Positions 37,193 to 46,357 of a DNA stretch of 64,000 nt are shown in pieces. Numbering within the stretch: the first letter of the stretch is position 1; each line of letters opens with the position of its first letter. Below the pieces are notes generated by a model. That model was not told the origin of the DNA and ran no database searches. It saw nothing but the letters and a program-made list of their open reading frames with translations. Position numbers and translations under genes: made by a program. Origin of the DNA: CAIKMD01 sp963803265 (lineage in GTDB: Bacteria > Pseudomonadota > Alphaproteobacteria > ATCC43930 > CGMCC-115725); the NCBI GenBank assembly GCA_963803265.1, contig CAWDLZ010000015.1, forward strand, positions 261,250-325,249, written 5' to 3'.

Positions 37193-37779
37193 GGCTCGAT
37201 TCCTCTCGATGATCCTATGCGACCAACGCCGCGCCCTTTTTTGCGGTGCTGGTCTTCGTATGCGTCAAACCGGCACGCGGGCGCACTGGTAGTTCTTTAA
37301 GAAGTCGTCGGCCGCAGGCATCGTTACGCGTTGGGCCAGATCCGGCGCGCTAGGTGCGATATGTTGCGGGGATGGGATCATGATGTCACTTCTCCGAGTG
37401 ACCCGCGTAAGACGCTTGCGATCCGGCGGCTCCGCGAAGCACGACCGATCACATCACCAGGACTGCCGACCAGATATGATCTAGATCAAATTAGACTAGG
37501 TGCGTCAGAATGCCTCACGTTCTCAACTGGCTCGACAGGCGGCTGCGTCAGAGCTTCGCTGCTATCTTTCGAGCGCTGCCTTTTCGCCGCTACGCTTGAC
37601 GGATCGGCTCCGCCGGCTTGAACCGGCAGCGGCTCAAAGCTCGGCGCCGGACCGGATCGGACAGCGCGGTGTCGAACGACGGTCGTTCGCTTTCCGTTAT
37701 CCGAGCAGTACGCTAGCGTTTCGTGCGGGTTCTTGGTGAGTTCGTAATACTGCCGTGAACGTTGGGACTGGAGGAAGCG
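37193..37779. promoter_or_regulatory. Divergent intergenic region with an FNR-like half-palindrome
   Basis: The 587 bp separate the minus-strand dioxygenase pair from the plus-strand hydrolase and must hold both promoters. At 37486-37499 the sequence atgatctagatcaa matches 9 of 10 positions of the FNR/Anr consensus TTGAT-N4-ATCAA. Short open frames here have no recognisable product; I see no other feature. Confidence 0.45.
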
Positions 37780-38499
37780 ATGAAAATCGAGAAGCTGAGT
37801 TACAGCGACGGCGAGACGAATTTCATAGGCTATCTTGCGGATCCCGAGGGCAGCGGCAGGCGACCTGGCGTCGTCATCGCGCACGAGGCACCGGGATTGA
37901 ACGAGCACCCGAAGCGCCGCGCGCGAATGATTGCAGAGTTAGGCTATGTCGCACTCGCCGCTGACCTCTATGGCGATGGCCGGGTCGCGCAGAAGCCGGA
38001 AGAAACCAATCAATTGATGGGCCCGCTGCGTGAGGATCCTCTACGTCTAAGACGGCGGGTACGTGCGGCGCTCGACGCCCTCGCGAATTTGCCCCAGGTT
38101 GATGGCAAGCGTCTCGGCGCGATGGGGTACTGCTTCGGCGGGCTTGCAGTGCTGGAACTCGCGCGGTCAGGCGCGCCCGTTGCCGGTACTGTCAGCTTTC
38201 ATGGCATTCTCGGCACGCGGACGCCGGAGGATGCGAAGAGCATCAAGGGTAAGGTGCTCGCCTGTACCGGCGCCGATGATCCACTGGTCCCCCCCGAACA
38301 GGTCGCTGCCTTCGCTGCCGAAATGACTAAAGCGAGGGTGGACTGGCAGGTAATCACCTATGGTGGAGCGAAGCACGCCTTCACCAATCCCGAGGCCGAC
38401 AAGGCGGGACGCCCCGGGCTCGGTTACCAGGCCGCGGCCGATGCGCGCTCTTGGGATGCAATGCAGAGTTTCTGGTTCGAGATTTTCGGCAAGCCTTGA
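37780..38499 (+). CDS. Dienelactone hydrolase family protein
   Basis: A 239-residue alpha/beta hydrolase: nucleophile elbow GYCFGG with cysteine, GADDPLVPPEQ aspartate and GGAKHAFTNPEA histidine, the DLH triad. DLH proteins open dienelactones formed in halo- or hydroxy-aromatic degradation, though many have other ester substrates. ATG at 37780 is preceded by GGAGGAAGC at ideal spacing, so the frame start 18 bp upstream is rejected. It begins the plus-strand side of the aromatic gene group. Confidence 0.88.
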   Translation: MKIEKLSYSDGETNFIGYLADPEGSGRRPGVVIAHEAPGLNEHPKRRARMIAELGYVALAADLYGDGRVAQKPEETNQLMGPLREDPLRLRRRVRAALDALANLPQVDGKRLGAMGYCFGGLAVLELARSGAPVAGTVSFHGILGTRTPEDAKSIKGKVLACTGADDPLVPPEQVAAFAAEMTKARVDWQVITYGGAKHAFTNPEADKAGRPGLGYQAAADARSWDAMQSFWFEIFGKP

Positions 38500-38907
38500 G
38501 CGTCGCTAGCTCTCCGTCCGCAGCGGCAGCTATGCGGATTTCCGCGCGTATCCGTCCAAAGAGTTGGGTTAACAGCGCCGGTTTCGCGATGGCTCGGATA
38601 GGTCCGGTTGACCCCAGATAGCTGCCGTGATGTTGCAGCGCCGCAAACGACGGAGATCTTGCCAAAAGAAGAAATGACCAGCCTTATTCGATCACTTGAT
38701 CGGCGGTGGCGAGCAGCCCGGACGCGAAGGTCAGGCTGAGGGCCCTAGCAGTCTTAAGATTGATGGCGAAGCCGTACGTCGTCGCCGCCCGCACCTCGCG
38801 TTTGGCTTGCAGGAAGGCGGAAGAAGCGCGAATATTCACGCCACATCGGTAGTCGGCCGGGGAAGCCTGGCTCAAATGTTGCGACAACGAACTCTTGGGG
38901 AGCCGCC
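38500..38907. other. Intergenic stretch with a decayed gene fragment
   Basis: No intact gene. The right part holds a minus-strand remnant of a solute-binding protein (separate entry). The ribosome-binding sequence GGGGAGCC of the Rieske gene is at its right end. Confidence 0.5.
38684..38790 (-). pseudogene. C-terminal remnant of a PF04392-type ABC substrate-binding protein
   Basis: The last ~34 codons of this minus-strand frame read TYGFAINLKTARALSLTFASGLLATADQVIE and then stop. That is the standard C-terminus of the ABC-substrate-binding family PF04392 (consensus FVINLKTAKALGLTVPPSLLARADEVIE). Nothing upstream resembles the rest of such a protein, so only the tail survives, evidence of deletion or rearrangement beside the Rieske gene. 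Confidence 0.6.
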
Positions 38908-40186
38908 ATGACATCGTCGCAAGAATCCGAGATCTTGACCCGCGTCGGTCCTGGCACGCCGATGGGCAACGTTTTCCGCCATTACTGGCTTCCGGCGCTC
39001 AAATCCTCCGAACTCGTGGAGGACGGCAGTCCGGTGAGGCTACTGCTATTGGGCGAGCGGCTCGTTGCCTTTCGCGACAGCGCGGGGCGGGTCGGCGTCC
39101 TCGATCAACGGTGCCCACACCGCTGTGTCTCGCTGTTCTTTGGTCGCAACGAGGAAAACGGCGTTCGGTGCATCTATCACGGCTGGAAGTTCGATGTCGA
39201 AGGCCGCTGCGTCGATCAGCCGAATCTGCCGCCGCAAAAGCAGTTCAAGGACAAGGCGAGCGCCAAGGCCTACCGCGCGGCCGAGCGCAACGGCATCGTC
39301 TACGTTTATATGGGCTCCGCTGCGAAGGTGCCGGCGCTTCCCGACATCGCGGCGACGCACATTCCGGAGGATCAGGCCACGGTCAGCTTCGTTCTACGCG
39401 AATGCAACTGGCTCCAGGGCCTCGAGGGCGACATCGACACCTCGCACCTCAATTTCCTGCATTTCGGCTCCATGGGCGGCGGCGATTTCACGCCGACCGA
39501 TCCGAACTCGTTTCGGCGCCATTCACCGCGACCCCGAATACAAGATCGCGCAAACCGATCTTGGCACCATGTACGGCGCCTATCGCCCGGCCGAGAACGG
39601 AAATCTCTATTGGCGAATCGCGCATTTCCTGTTTCCCTGCTGGACACTCCCGCCCTATATCGCGTTCGAGCACTACCGCATCGCGCGCGCCTGGGTTCCG
39701 CTCGACGACACGCATATGATGTTCGTGGTGATCGGCCCCAAGCACGGCCCTGGCGCCCAGCACGAAGTGGGCCCGCTGCGGCCGAACAGCAGCGACTGGC
39801 TCGGCCGCTTCCGCATGGTGCAGAACAGCGAGAACGATTATCTCCTCGACCGCGACCTGCAGCGCACGCGCTCCTTCACCGGCATCGAGGGCATCCACCA
39901 GCAGGACCAGGCCGCGACCGAGAGCATGGGCCCGATCACCGATCATAGTTTCGAGAACCTCGCAGCGAGCGACCGGATGCTGGTGGCGACGCGCCGGCGC
40001 CTTCTCGACGCGGCGCGGGCCTTGGCCGAGAACGGCACCCCGCCGCCGGGCGCCGGCTCGGGCGACGCCTATGGGCGGATGCGCGGCGGCTATTTCCTGG
40101 CACCCGAGACCCGCGCCTGGCCCGACGTCTATCATCTGCAAGTGGGATCGCCGGGCGGCCCGGGCGCGATCGAGGCAGCGGAATAA
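38908..40186 (+). CDS. Rieske-type aromatic oxygenase, catalytic subunit (one frame break)
   Basis: About 425 residues after removing one base near 39510. The Rieske centre C-x-H-x17-C-x2-H is in RCPHRCVSLFFGRNEENG and VRCIYHGWKF; the mononuclear iron site follows in EGDIDTSHLNFLHFG. The second half (DPEYKIAQTDLGTMYGAYRPAENGNLYWRI) matches phthalate 4,5-dioxygenase/O-demethylase-like oxygenases, which hydroxylate or demethylate aromatic acids with a separate reductase. No reductase gene is nearby. ATG 38908 has a GGGGAGCC ribosome-binding region. Confidence 0.87.
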
Positions 40187-40270
40187 GAGGGAAGACCAAG
40201 CTCCGATTATCGACATCGACGGGCATGAGAGCGCGCTGGCGCGGCTCATGCATTGGCAAGAGAGGGTGCC

Positions 40271-41482
40271 ATGAATCGCTCATTCATAGACGTTGCGGTA
40301 GCGCTCGCCTTGCTCTTGCTCGCGAGCGGTCCGGTTTCGGCCGCCGGCACCTACGATCCGGGCGCTTCCGACACGACGATCAAGCTCGGCAACACCTTCC
40401 CCTATTCCGGCCCGGTCTCGGTCACGAGCCCGCAAGCGCGCCAGATGGTCGGCTATTTCAACATGATCAACGATCAGGGCGGGATCAACGGGCGCAAGAT
40501 CGATTTCGTCACCCTCGACGACGGCTATCTGCCGCCCAAGACCGTGGAGGCGACCCGCCGGCTTGTCGAAGAGGACCAGGTGCTGGCGATGTTCGGCTCG
40601 GAAGGGACGCCGACGCAGGTCGCGGTGCAGCCCTATCTCAACGAGCACAAAGTGCCGCAGCTCTTTGTCTTCACCGGCTCGAACAGCCTCATCAACCCGA
40701 AGAAATACCCGTATACGGTCGCGGTGGGATCGAGCTACGGGTTCGAGGGGATCGTCTGGGCGAAATACATTCTCGCAACGCGCCCCGCCGCCAAGATCGG
40801 CATCCTCTATCAGCAGGACGATTTCGGCAGCGACCACATGGGCCCATTCCTCGCCACGCTGGGCGACAAGGCGCAGACAATGGTGGTGGCGAAGGCGAGC
40901 TACCAGGTGAATGATCCGACCGTCACCTCGCAGATCATCTCGCTCGTCGGCGCTGGCGCCGATACTTTTGTTCTTTTCGCCCAAAGCCGGTCTGCGGCAC
41001 AGGCGATCTCCGACGCCCGCGACCAGGCTGGCCCGAACGCGCTCATCTTCGTTCCCTACGTCGCGAGCGCGAAGAGCGTCCTCGGCGCGGTCGGCGACGA
41101 GAAGCTCAAGGGCGTGATGTCCACGGACAGCGCCAAGGACGCGGCCGATCCCAGCTGGGCGAACGATCCGGCCGTCAAGGACTATCTCGCCTTCCTCAAG
41201 AAATACACGCCGCCGCAAGATCAGGAGAGCGACGCCTCGTCCGCCGGAGGCTATGTGGGGGCGCAGGCGATGGTCGAGGTGCTCAAGAGGGCCGGCAACG
41301 ATCTGACGCGCGCCAACGTGATGAAGATCGTGTCGAACATCAAGGATTGGTCGTTCCCGCTATTCTTGCCGGGCATCGCCCTCAATACTTCGCCCGACAA
41401 CCTCTTCCCGATGCGCATCACGCAGATGAAGCGTTACGACGGCACGCGCTGGGAGCTCGTGGGCAAGCCGATCTCTGAGTAG
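40271..41482 (+). CDS. Branched-chain amino acid-type ABC substrate-binding protein (LivK-like)
   Basis: A 403-residue exported protein: signal peptide MNRSFIDVAVALALLLLASGPVSA, then TIKLGNTFPYSGPVS, NDQGGINGRKIDFVTLDDGYLPPKTVEATRRLVEEDQVLAMFGSEGTPT and YQQDDFGSDHMGPF, the type I periplasmic fold of Leu/Ile/Val- or aromatic-acid-binding proteins. It follows the Rieske gene by 84 bp, suggesting it brings in the aromatic substrate. No Liv permease genes are in the window. ATG 40271 has AGAGAGG before it. Confidence 0.88.
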   Translation: MNRSFIDVAVALALLLLASGPVSAAGTYDPGASDTTIKLGNTFPYSGPVSVTSPQARQMVGYFNMINDQGGINGRKIDFVTLDDGYLPPKTVEATRRLVEEDQVLAMFGSEGTPTQVAVQPYLNEHKVPQLFVFTGSNSLINPKKYPYTVAVGSSYGFEGIVWAKYILATRPAAKIGILYQQDDFGSDHMGPFLATLGDKAQTMVVAKASYQVNDPTVTSQIISLVGAGADTFVLFAQSRSAAQAISDARDQAGPNALIFVPYVASAKSVLGAVGDEKLKGVMSTDSAKDAADPSWANDPAVKDYLAFLKKYTPPQDQESDASSAGGYVGAQAMVEVLKRAGNDLTRANVMKIVSNIKDWSFPLFLPGIALNTSPDNLFPMRITQMKRYDGTRWELVGKPISE

Positions 41483-41514
41483 GCGCGTTCCGACGCGGCC
41501 GGTCATCGGCGCCC

Positions 41515-41543
41515 AAGGCGGGCTGTTTTACAGAGCCCGCCTT
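41515..41543 (+). terminator. Ten-pair hairpin after the LivK-like gene
   Basis: Perfect stem aaggcgggct/agcccgcctt with a 9-nt loop, 33 bp after the stop. There is no clear T-run after it, so it may be a transcript-stabilising hairpin or weak terminator. Confidence 0.5.
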
Positions 41544-41619
41544 CAGGCCGAAACGGGACGCAACGACTACGAAAGCTTTGGTCTCAAACGTGCCTTACAG
41601 CGAGCGCGACAGATGCGCG

Positions 41620-41690
41620 GACCCTCTTTTTTGAACGATGGACCGGGCGAGTGACTAAGGGATCATAAATTCGGCCGACCCCCGCTACCA
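41620..41690 (+). repeat. Second copy of element-end motif plus tRNA-Met 3' end fragment
   Basis: 41620-41672 aligns with 34431-34481; the best part, gtgactaagggatcataaat, differs from the other copy at two positions. Seven bases later cccccgctacca (41679-41690) equals the last 12 bases of the tRNA-Met gene. This could be a decayed second attachment site of a related element, but 12 bp alone is weak. Confidence 0.4.
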
Positions 41691-41897
41691 CTATTACCAA
41701 ATACTTGGTCGTCCATGGATGACACGGAACCCTCCGATAGCGGCGGCTAAGTCGGCGCGACCGAGTAATCGGATTTGCAAGAAGGGCGTGGTTCGACCCC
41801 TGCTTTCCTGCGTTTTGTGATTCGGTTTTGGAGCGGTTCCTGATTCTCTCGACGGGAATTCCCGGGTGGAGAAGCACGATATCGAGACCACGGGATG

Positions 41898-42046
41898 ATC
41901 GTCAGATCCGCGGCACCACGGCGGCCTTGACGCACGAGATGAAGCGCCGCGCCGCCGTCGAGCCCGTCATCGGCCGCATCAAGGCCGAGCGCCGCATTGA
42001 CCGGAATTACCTCGACCGTCCGGGTTCTTCACGGCCAACTCCTTAG
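41898..42046 (+). mobile_element. IS5-family transposase fragment
   Basis: A translated scrap reads TAALTHEMKRRAAVEPVIGRIKAERRIDRNYL, the C-terminal DDE-domain segment of IS5-group transposases (consensus MKRRAAVEPVIGHLKAEHRMGRNYL). The flanking sequence no longer matches, no terminal repeats are evident, and the frame stops shortly after, so this is an inactive relic. Confidence 0.7.
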
Positions 42047-42170
42047 CTCGGATGCGGACGGCAAAATGCCGCATTGATGCCCTAGTTCTGTCATCACGCA
42101 TCAACCGAGATCGGCCATCCTATCCAGCGACCCTTCGTCGATCTCCACTCATCGAGGGCTCAAGAACCCA

Positions 42171-42407
42171 ATGTCCGACTATCGCTGCTTTTTCCTCGAT
42201 GACCAAGATCAGGTTAACGCGGCCGAAAGCCTGATGGATCACGCGGATGACGCCGAGGCCGTCGATCTAGCCATTAGATCGCTTACCGAACGGCGCCACC
42301 ACCGTGCCGTCGAGGTGTGGGACGGAGACAAATTCATATCGAGACATGTGCGAATGCTCGCATCGACACGATCCGAGGAAAACCGCGATATACACGAGTA
42401 TGGTTGA
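42171..42407 (+). CDS. Small conserved hypothetical protein
   Basis: 78 residues: MSDYRCFFLDDQDQVNAAESL, then DDAEAVDLAIRSLTERRHHRAVEVWDGDKFISRH. It resembles the short cytoplasmic proteins of rhizobia and relatives with the pattern Y-R-C-x-F-L-D and HHRAVE-(V/L)-WDG; these have no known function. Complete in itself, with ATG 42171. No operon partner. Confidence 0.6.
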   Translation: MSDYRCFFLDDQDQVNAAESLMDHADDAEAVDLAIRSLTERRHHRAVEVWDGDKFISRHVRMLASTRSEENRDIHEYG

Positions 42408-42537
42408 TCCTTTCGATCCACGAAACCAGGCAGTCCACGCAGTGGGATAGGGCCCGAGGGGCAAGCAGTCTCGAAGTGTTTGAACTTCCGCATCCGATTA
42501 GCGAAGCACGACTTGTTTCACGGATTGCTGGGGATGG

Positions 42538-43188
42538 ATGATCACGCTATTCTCTCATGCAATGAATCGTCTCTTGCAGGCTCTCGCGCGTTTCGGAATG
42601 GCGCGTTGGAAACGATGCGCTGGCGATGGACTGCGCGCCGCGCGCATGGCCGCGATCGCGGCAGCCGCGGTGACGGCCTCCGCCATTGGCGCGGCCACGG
42701 CAGCGTCGGCGGATGTAGCCGTCTCGAGTGCGGCGGTAGCGGTGGATGTCGCGACGAAGGGCGACCTGCCGGGCTTCAAAGAGAGCGATTTGCCGGCTTA
42801 TTTCGCGGCGGAAATGAATTCGGTGGGATTGTCGGCTTGGCGCTTCGCGCCGGCGTCTCCCGGCGCGACGCCGTCCCCGAACCGTATCGAATTGTCGTTC
42901 AAGGCCAATCCCTATGCCGCGGGCAGCGTCCGAACCTATGGGTTCTCGCGCGCGACCATGGAACGGCTGCTCAATACCCACCACTCGGTCACGATCGAGG
43001 CGCAACTCTACTTGAACGGCGAATATCAGACCCTCGCTTTCGACCAGGTGACCGTGACCGGCGGCCCGCAGGATCAAGACCTCGACGCGGCGGTGGCCCG
43101 GCTGACGCGCGACCTCATGGCCTATCCGCTGCTCGACACGACGCCCCGCGGGCAACGCCGCGACCCCGATCTTCCGGCAAGTTCCTGA
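42538..43188 (+). CDS. Secreted hypothetical protein
   Basis: Up to 216 residues. A long hydrophobic alanine-rich stretch (MAAIAAAAVTASAIGAATAASA) looks like a signal peptide with a long basic n-region; the start could be ATG 42538, 42562 or 42598. The mature part (DLPAYFAAEMNSVGLSAWRFAPASPG and TYGFSRATMERLLNTHHSVTIEAQLYLNGEYQ) is not a family I recognise. It precedes the ABC importer genes by about 110 bp in the same direction; no substrate-binding domain is evident. Confidence 0.5.
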   Translation: MITLFSHAMNRLLQALARFGMARWKRCAGDGLRAARMAAIAAAAVTASAIGAATAASADVAVSSAAVAVDVATKGDLPGFKESDLPAYFAAEMNSVGLSAWRFAPASPGATPSPNRIELSFKANPYAAGSVRTYGFSRATMERLLNTHHSVTIEAQLYLNGEYQTLAFDQVTVTGGPQDQDLDAAVARLTRDLMAYPLLDTTPRGQRRDPDLPASS

Positions 43189-43297
43189 TCGTTTCCGCGG
43201 TCGCGTCCGCTCGAAATCCGCGTCATCAAACTGTAACAAATCTTAGCTATGGCTTTGCCGCGTCGCACTCGGCGCATGCGCCGAGAGGAGAGCGAAG

Positions 43298-45031
43298 GTG
43301 AAGGCAGGCGCCGGTCATTACGCGAGCTTGACGGCGCGCGGCCTGATCCCGAACCGGTGGGATCTTCTCGCGTTTCCGCTCGTTTTCGGCCTGCTCCTGC
43401 TGGCGGGGCTGGGCGCGCACCAGACGCTGGCGCCGCTGTCCTCGCTTCCCCAACCCGTCGTCTCGCTCGATCCGTCCAATCTTCCGGAATACGCGCTGCG
43501 AACGACGTTGCGCATGCTTGCGGCGATGGCCGTGTCGCTGCTTTTCACCTTCACCTACGGCACGCTCGCGGCGAAGAGCCGGCGCGCCGAGCTCGTTCTC
43601 GTTCCGCTCCTCGATATCCTGCAATCCGTTCCGGTGCTCGGCTACATCTCCTTCACCGTCGTCTTCTTCATGTCGTTGTTCCCGGGCCGGGTCGCTGGCG
43701 CCGAAGCCGCCGTCATTTTCGCGATCTTCACGAGCCAAGCCTGGAATATGACGTTCAGCTTCTACCAGTCCCTGCGCACCGCGCCGCGCGATCTGACAGA
43801 GGCGTCGCGCTGCTTCCGGTTTTCGTCCTGGCAGCGCTTCTGGCGGCTCGAAGTGCCTTTTGCGATGCCGGGCCTCGTTTGGAACATGATGATGAGCATG
43901 TCCGGCGGATGGTTCTTCGTCGTGGCCAGCGAGGCCATCACCGTCGGCGACAAGACCATCGTTCTGCCCGGCATCGGCTCCTATCTCGCGCGGGCGATCG
44001 AGGATCGAAGTCTCGGTGCGGTGAGCTGGGCGGTTCTCGCCATGATCGTGGTGATCGCCCTCTACGACCAGATCCTGTTCCGGCCGCTCGTCGCCTGGGC
44101 CGACAAGTTCCGTTTCGAGCAAACGGGCGCCGTGTCCACGCCTCAATCCTGGCTGCTCGACCTGATGCAGCGCAGCCGGCTGTTGCGCGCCATCGGCCGC
44201 CCCGGCGGCCTGGCGCTCCACAGCCTCGCGCGCCAGCGCTTCGCCGGGCTCCACCCCGCCGCGCCGCGCCGATCGTCGGCGGGCTCGCCGGTGGTCGATA
44301 GGATCTGGCTGGCGATCGTCGCTGCCGCCGCCGCCTTCGCGGCCTGGCAGATCGCCGCTTTCATCGCGTCGGAACTCGGTTGGGACGAGGTTCTGCTGGT
44401 CTTCAAGCTCGGCTTCTTCACCCTGGCGCGCGTCGCGATCTTGATCGCGCTGGCCTCGGCGATCTGGGTCCCCATTGGCGTCGCCATCGGCCTTAGGCCG
44501 CGCCTCGCCGAGAAGATTCAGCCGGTCGCGCAGTTCCTCGCGGCGTTTCCCGCTAATCTCCTCTTTCCGATCTTCGTCGTCACGATCGTCCATTTCGACT
44601 TGAACCCCGACATCTGGCTCAGCCCGCTCATCATCCTCGGGACGCAGTGGTACATCCTGTTCAACGTGATCGCCGGCACCGCCGCCTACCCGACCGATTT
44701 TCGCGAGGCGGCGAGCAACTTCCGCATCCGCGGCTGGCAGTGGTGGCGCGATGTTATCCTGCCCGGGATATTTCCCTATTTCATCACCGGCGCCATTACC
44801 GCCTCTGGTGGCGCCTGGAACGCCAGCATCGTCGCCGAGGTGGTTTCCTGGGGCGATCTCCATGTCAGCGCCCATGGCCTCGGCGCTTACATCGCCGAGA
44901 CCACTGCTGACGGCGATTATCCGAAGATCGTGCTTGGCATCGCTGTGATGTCGCTCTACGTCACCGTCTTCAATCGCCTGCTCTGGCGGCGGCTCTACGC
45001 CTACGCGGAAAGCCGGCTCCGCCTCGACTGA
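43298..45031 (+). CDS. ABC transporter permease, two NitT/TauT-type domains fused
   Basis: A 577-residue membrane protein made of two binding-protein-dependent permease halves (about residues 60-290 and 320-577). Each has several membrane spans and an EAA-like loop that contacts the ATPase: LTEASRCFRFSSWQRFWRLEVPFAMPGL in the first and FREAASNFRIRGWQWWRDVILPGIFPYFITG in the second. A single polypeptide thus replaces the usual homodimer. GTG 43298 follows AGGAGAGCGAAG. The ATPase follows after 18 bp. Confidence 0.9.
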   Translation: MKAGAGHYASLTARGLIPNRWDLLAFPLVFGLLLLAGLGAHQTLAPLSSLPQPVVSLDPSNLPEYALRTTLRMLAAMAVSLLFTFTYGTLAAKSRRAELVLVPLLDILQSVPVLGYISFTVVFFMSLFPGRVAGAEAAVIFAIFTSQAWNMTFSFYQSLRTAPRDLTEASRCFRFSSWQRFWRLEVPFAMPGLVWNMMMSMSGGWFFVVASEAITVGDKTIVLPGIGSYLARAIEDRSLGAVSWAVLAMIVVIALYDQILFRPLVAWADKFRFEQTGAVSTPQSWLLDLMQRSRLLRAIGRPGGLALHSLARQRFAGLHPAAPRRSSAGSPVVDRIWLAIVAAAAAFAAWQIAAFIASELGWDEVLLVFKLGFFTLARVAILIALASAIWVPIGVAIGLRPRLAEKIQPVAQFLAAFPANLLFPIFVVTIVHFDLNPDIWLSPLIILGTQWYILFNVIAGTAAYPTDFREAASNFRIRGWQWWRDVILPGIFPYFITGAITASGGAWNASIVAEVVSWGDLHVSAHGLGAYIAETTADGDYPKIVLGIAVMSLYVTVFNRLLWRRLYAYAESRLRLD

Positions 45032-45049
45032 GAAACGGAAAGGGCCCTC

Positions 45050-46357
45050 ATGGATACGCTGAGCGAAGCGAAGCTGGGAGAGCCGGTCCTCGCGGTGCGC
45101 GGGGTAAACCACGGCTTCGCGCGCGCCACCGGCGAGCTGCGCGTCTTGTCCGACGTCAATCTCACGCTGCACACGGGCGAGATCGTCGGCCTCTTGGGAC
45201 GGTCCGGCTCGGGCAAATCGACGCTTCTGCGCATCATCGCCGGCCTCATCACCCCCAGCGGGGGTGAGGTCACGTATCGCAACCAGCCGGTCAACGGGCC
45301 CGCCGAAGGCATCGCGATGGTGTTCCAGACCTTCGCGCTCTTCCCGTGGCTCACCGTCATGCAGAATGTCGAGGCGGGGCTCGAAGCGCTGGCGGTTCCG
45401 CCCAAGGAGAGCCGGCGGCGCGCGCTGGCCGGGATCGACCTCATCGGCCTCGACGGTTTCGAATCCGCCTATCCGCGCGAATTGTCGGGCGGGATGCGGC
45501 AGCGCGTCGGCTTCGCCCGAGCGCTCGTCGTCGAACCGACAATTCTGCTGATGGACGAGCCGTTTTCGGCGCTCGACGTGCTGACCGCCGAGACGCTGCG
45601 CACCGATCTTCTCGATCTTTGGATCGAGCACAAGCTGCCGACTAAATCGGTGCTGCTGGTCACCCATAATATCGAGGAGGCGGTCTTCATGTGCGACCGC
45701 ATCCTCGTGTTCTCGTCCAATCCGGGGCGCGTCGCGGCGGAGATCGCGGTGCCGTTTCCGCATCCGCGCGACCGCCTCGATCCGGCCTTTCGCGATTTGG
45801 TCGACGACATCTACGCGAAGATGACCGCGCGCGCGATCGCCAAGGAGAAAGCGGCCGGCCTCGGGCTCTACAGCTGGGTGCCGCGGGTTTCGACCAACCG
45901 GATGTCGGGCCTGATCGAAACCGTGGCCGCGCCCCCTTACGACGGCACTGCCAATTTGCCCGAGATCGCGCACGAATTGCAGTTCGAGGTGGACGAGCTG
46001 TTTCCCGTCGTCGAGATTCTCAATCATCTCGGCTTCGCCGAGATCAAGGACGGCGATATTGTCCTTACCCCGCCGGCGCGCAGCTTCGCGCAGCTCGACA
46101 CCGAAGCGCGCAAGAAGATGTTCGCGGAGCGCCTGCTGGCGGCGGTGCCGCTGGCGCAGCACATCCGGCGCGTGCTCGACGAACGCCCCGGCCACAGCGC
46201 GCCGCGCGTTCGTTTCGAGCAGGAGCTCGAGGACCATTTGAGCGACAGCGCCGCCGAGGAGACGCTCGATACGGTAACAAACTGGGGCCGCTACGCGGAG
46301 ATCTTCGCTTACGACGACGAAGCGCAGATGTTCAGCCTCGAGAACCCCGTGGGGTGA
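45050..46357 (+). CDS. ABC transporter ATPase with C-terminal AAA-associated domain (NitT/TauT class)
   Basis: A 435-residue nucleotide-binding subunit: GRSGSGKSTLLRIIAGL (Walker A), VFQTFALFPWLTVMQNVEAGL (Q-loop), LSGGMRQRVGFARAL (signature) and ILLMDEPFSALD (Walker B). Residues about 285-425 form an extra domain (MSGLIETVAAPPYDGTANLPEIAHELQFEVDELFPVVEILNHLGFAEIKDGDI) seen in a subset of nitrate/sulfonate-class ATPases. Partner of the fused permease. Its stop overlaps the porin GTG, so porin translation is coupled. Confidence 0.92.
   Translation: MDTLSEAKLGEPVLAVRGVNHGFARATGELRVLSDVNLTLHTGEIVGLLGRSGSGKSTLLRIIAGLITPSGGEVTYRNQPVNGPAEGIAMVFQTFALFPWLTVMQNVEAGLEALAVPPKESRRRALAGIDLIGLDGFESAYPRELSGGMRQRVGFARALVVEPTILLMDEPFSALDVLTAETLRTDLLDLWIEHKLPTKSVLLVTHNIEEAVFMCDRILVFSSNPGRVAAEIAVPFPHPRDRLDPAFRDLVDDIYAKMTARAIAKEKAAGLGLYSWVPRVSTNRMSGLIETVAAPPYDGTANLPEIAHELQFEVDELFPVVEILNHLGFAEIKDGDIVLTPPARSFAQLDTEARKKMFAERLLAAVPLAQHIRRVLDERPGHSAPRVRFEQELEDHLSDSAAEETLDTVTNWGRYAEIFAYDDEAQMFSLENPVG

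Larger units (their letters stand above)
41483..42170. other. Decayed intergenic region with att-like and IS remnants
   Basis: About 690 bp without an intact gene. It contains the hairpin at 41515, a copy of the element-end motif (41620-41672), a 12-bp tRNA-Met 3' end match (41679-41690) and an IS5-type transposase scrap (41898-42046). The mixture is what one expects where a mobile element was once joined to the chromosome. Confidence 0.55.

Noticed and set aside
37271..37387. A 38-codon minus-strand frame upstream of the VOC dioxygenase (ends YQCARVPV)
   Set aside because: Too short and unrecognised; no ribosome-binding sequence I trust.
41760..41815. tRNA-like T-arm (gtggttcgacccc) in the decayed region
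   Set aside because: No matching acceptor, D-arm or anticodon arm can be drawn; too little for a tRNA gene.
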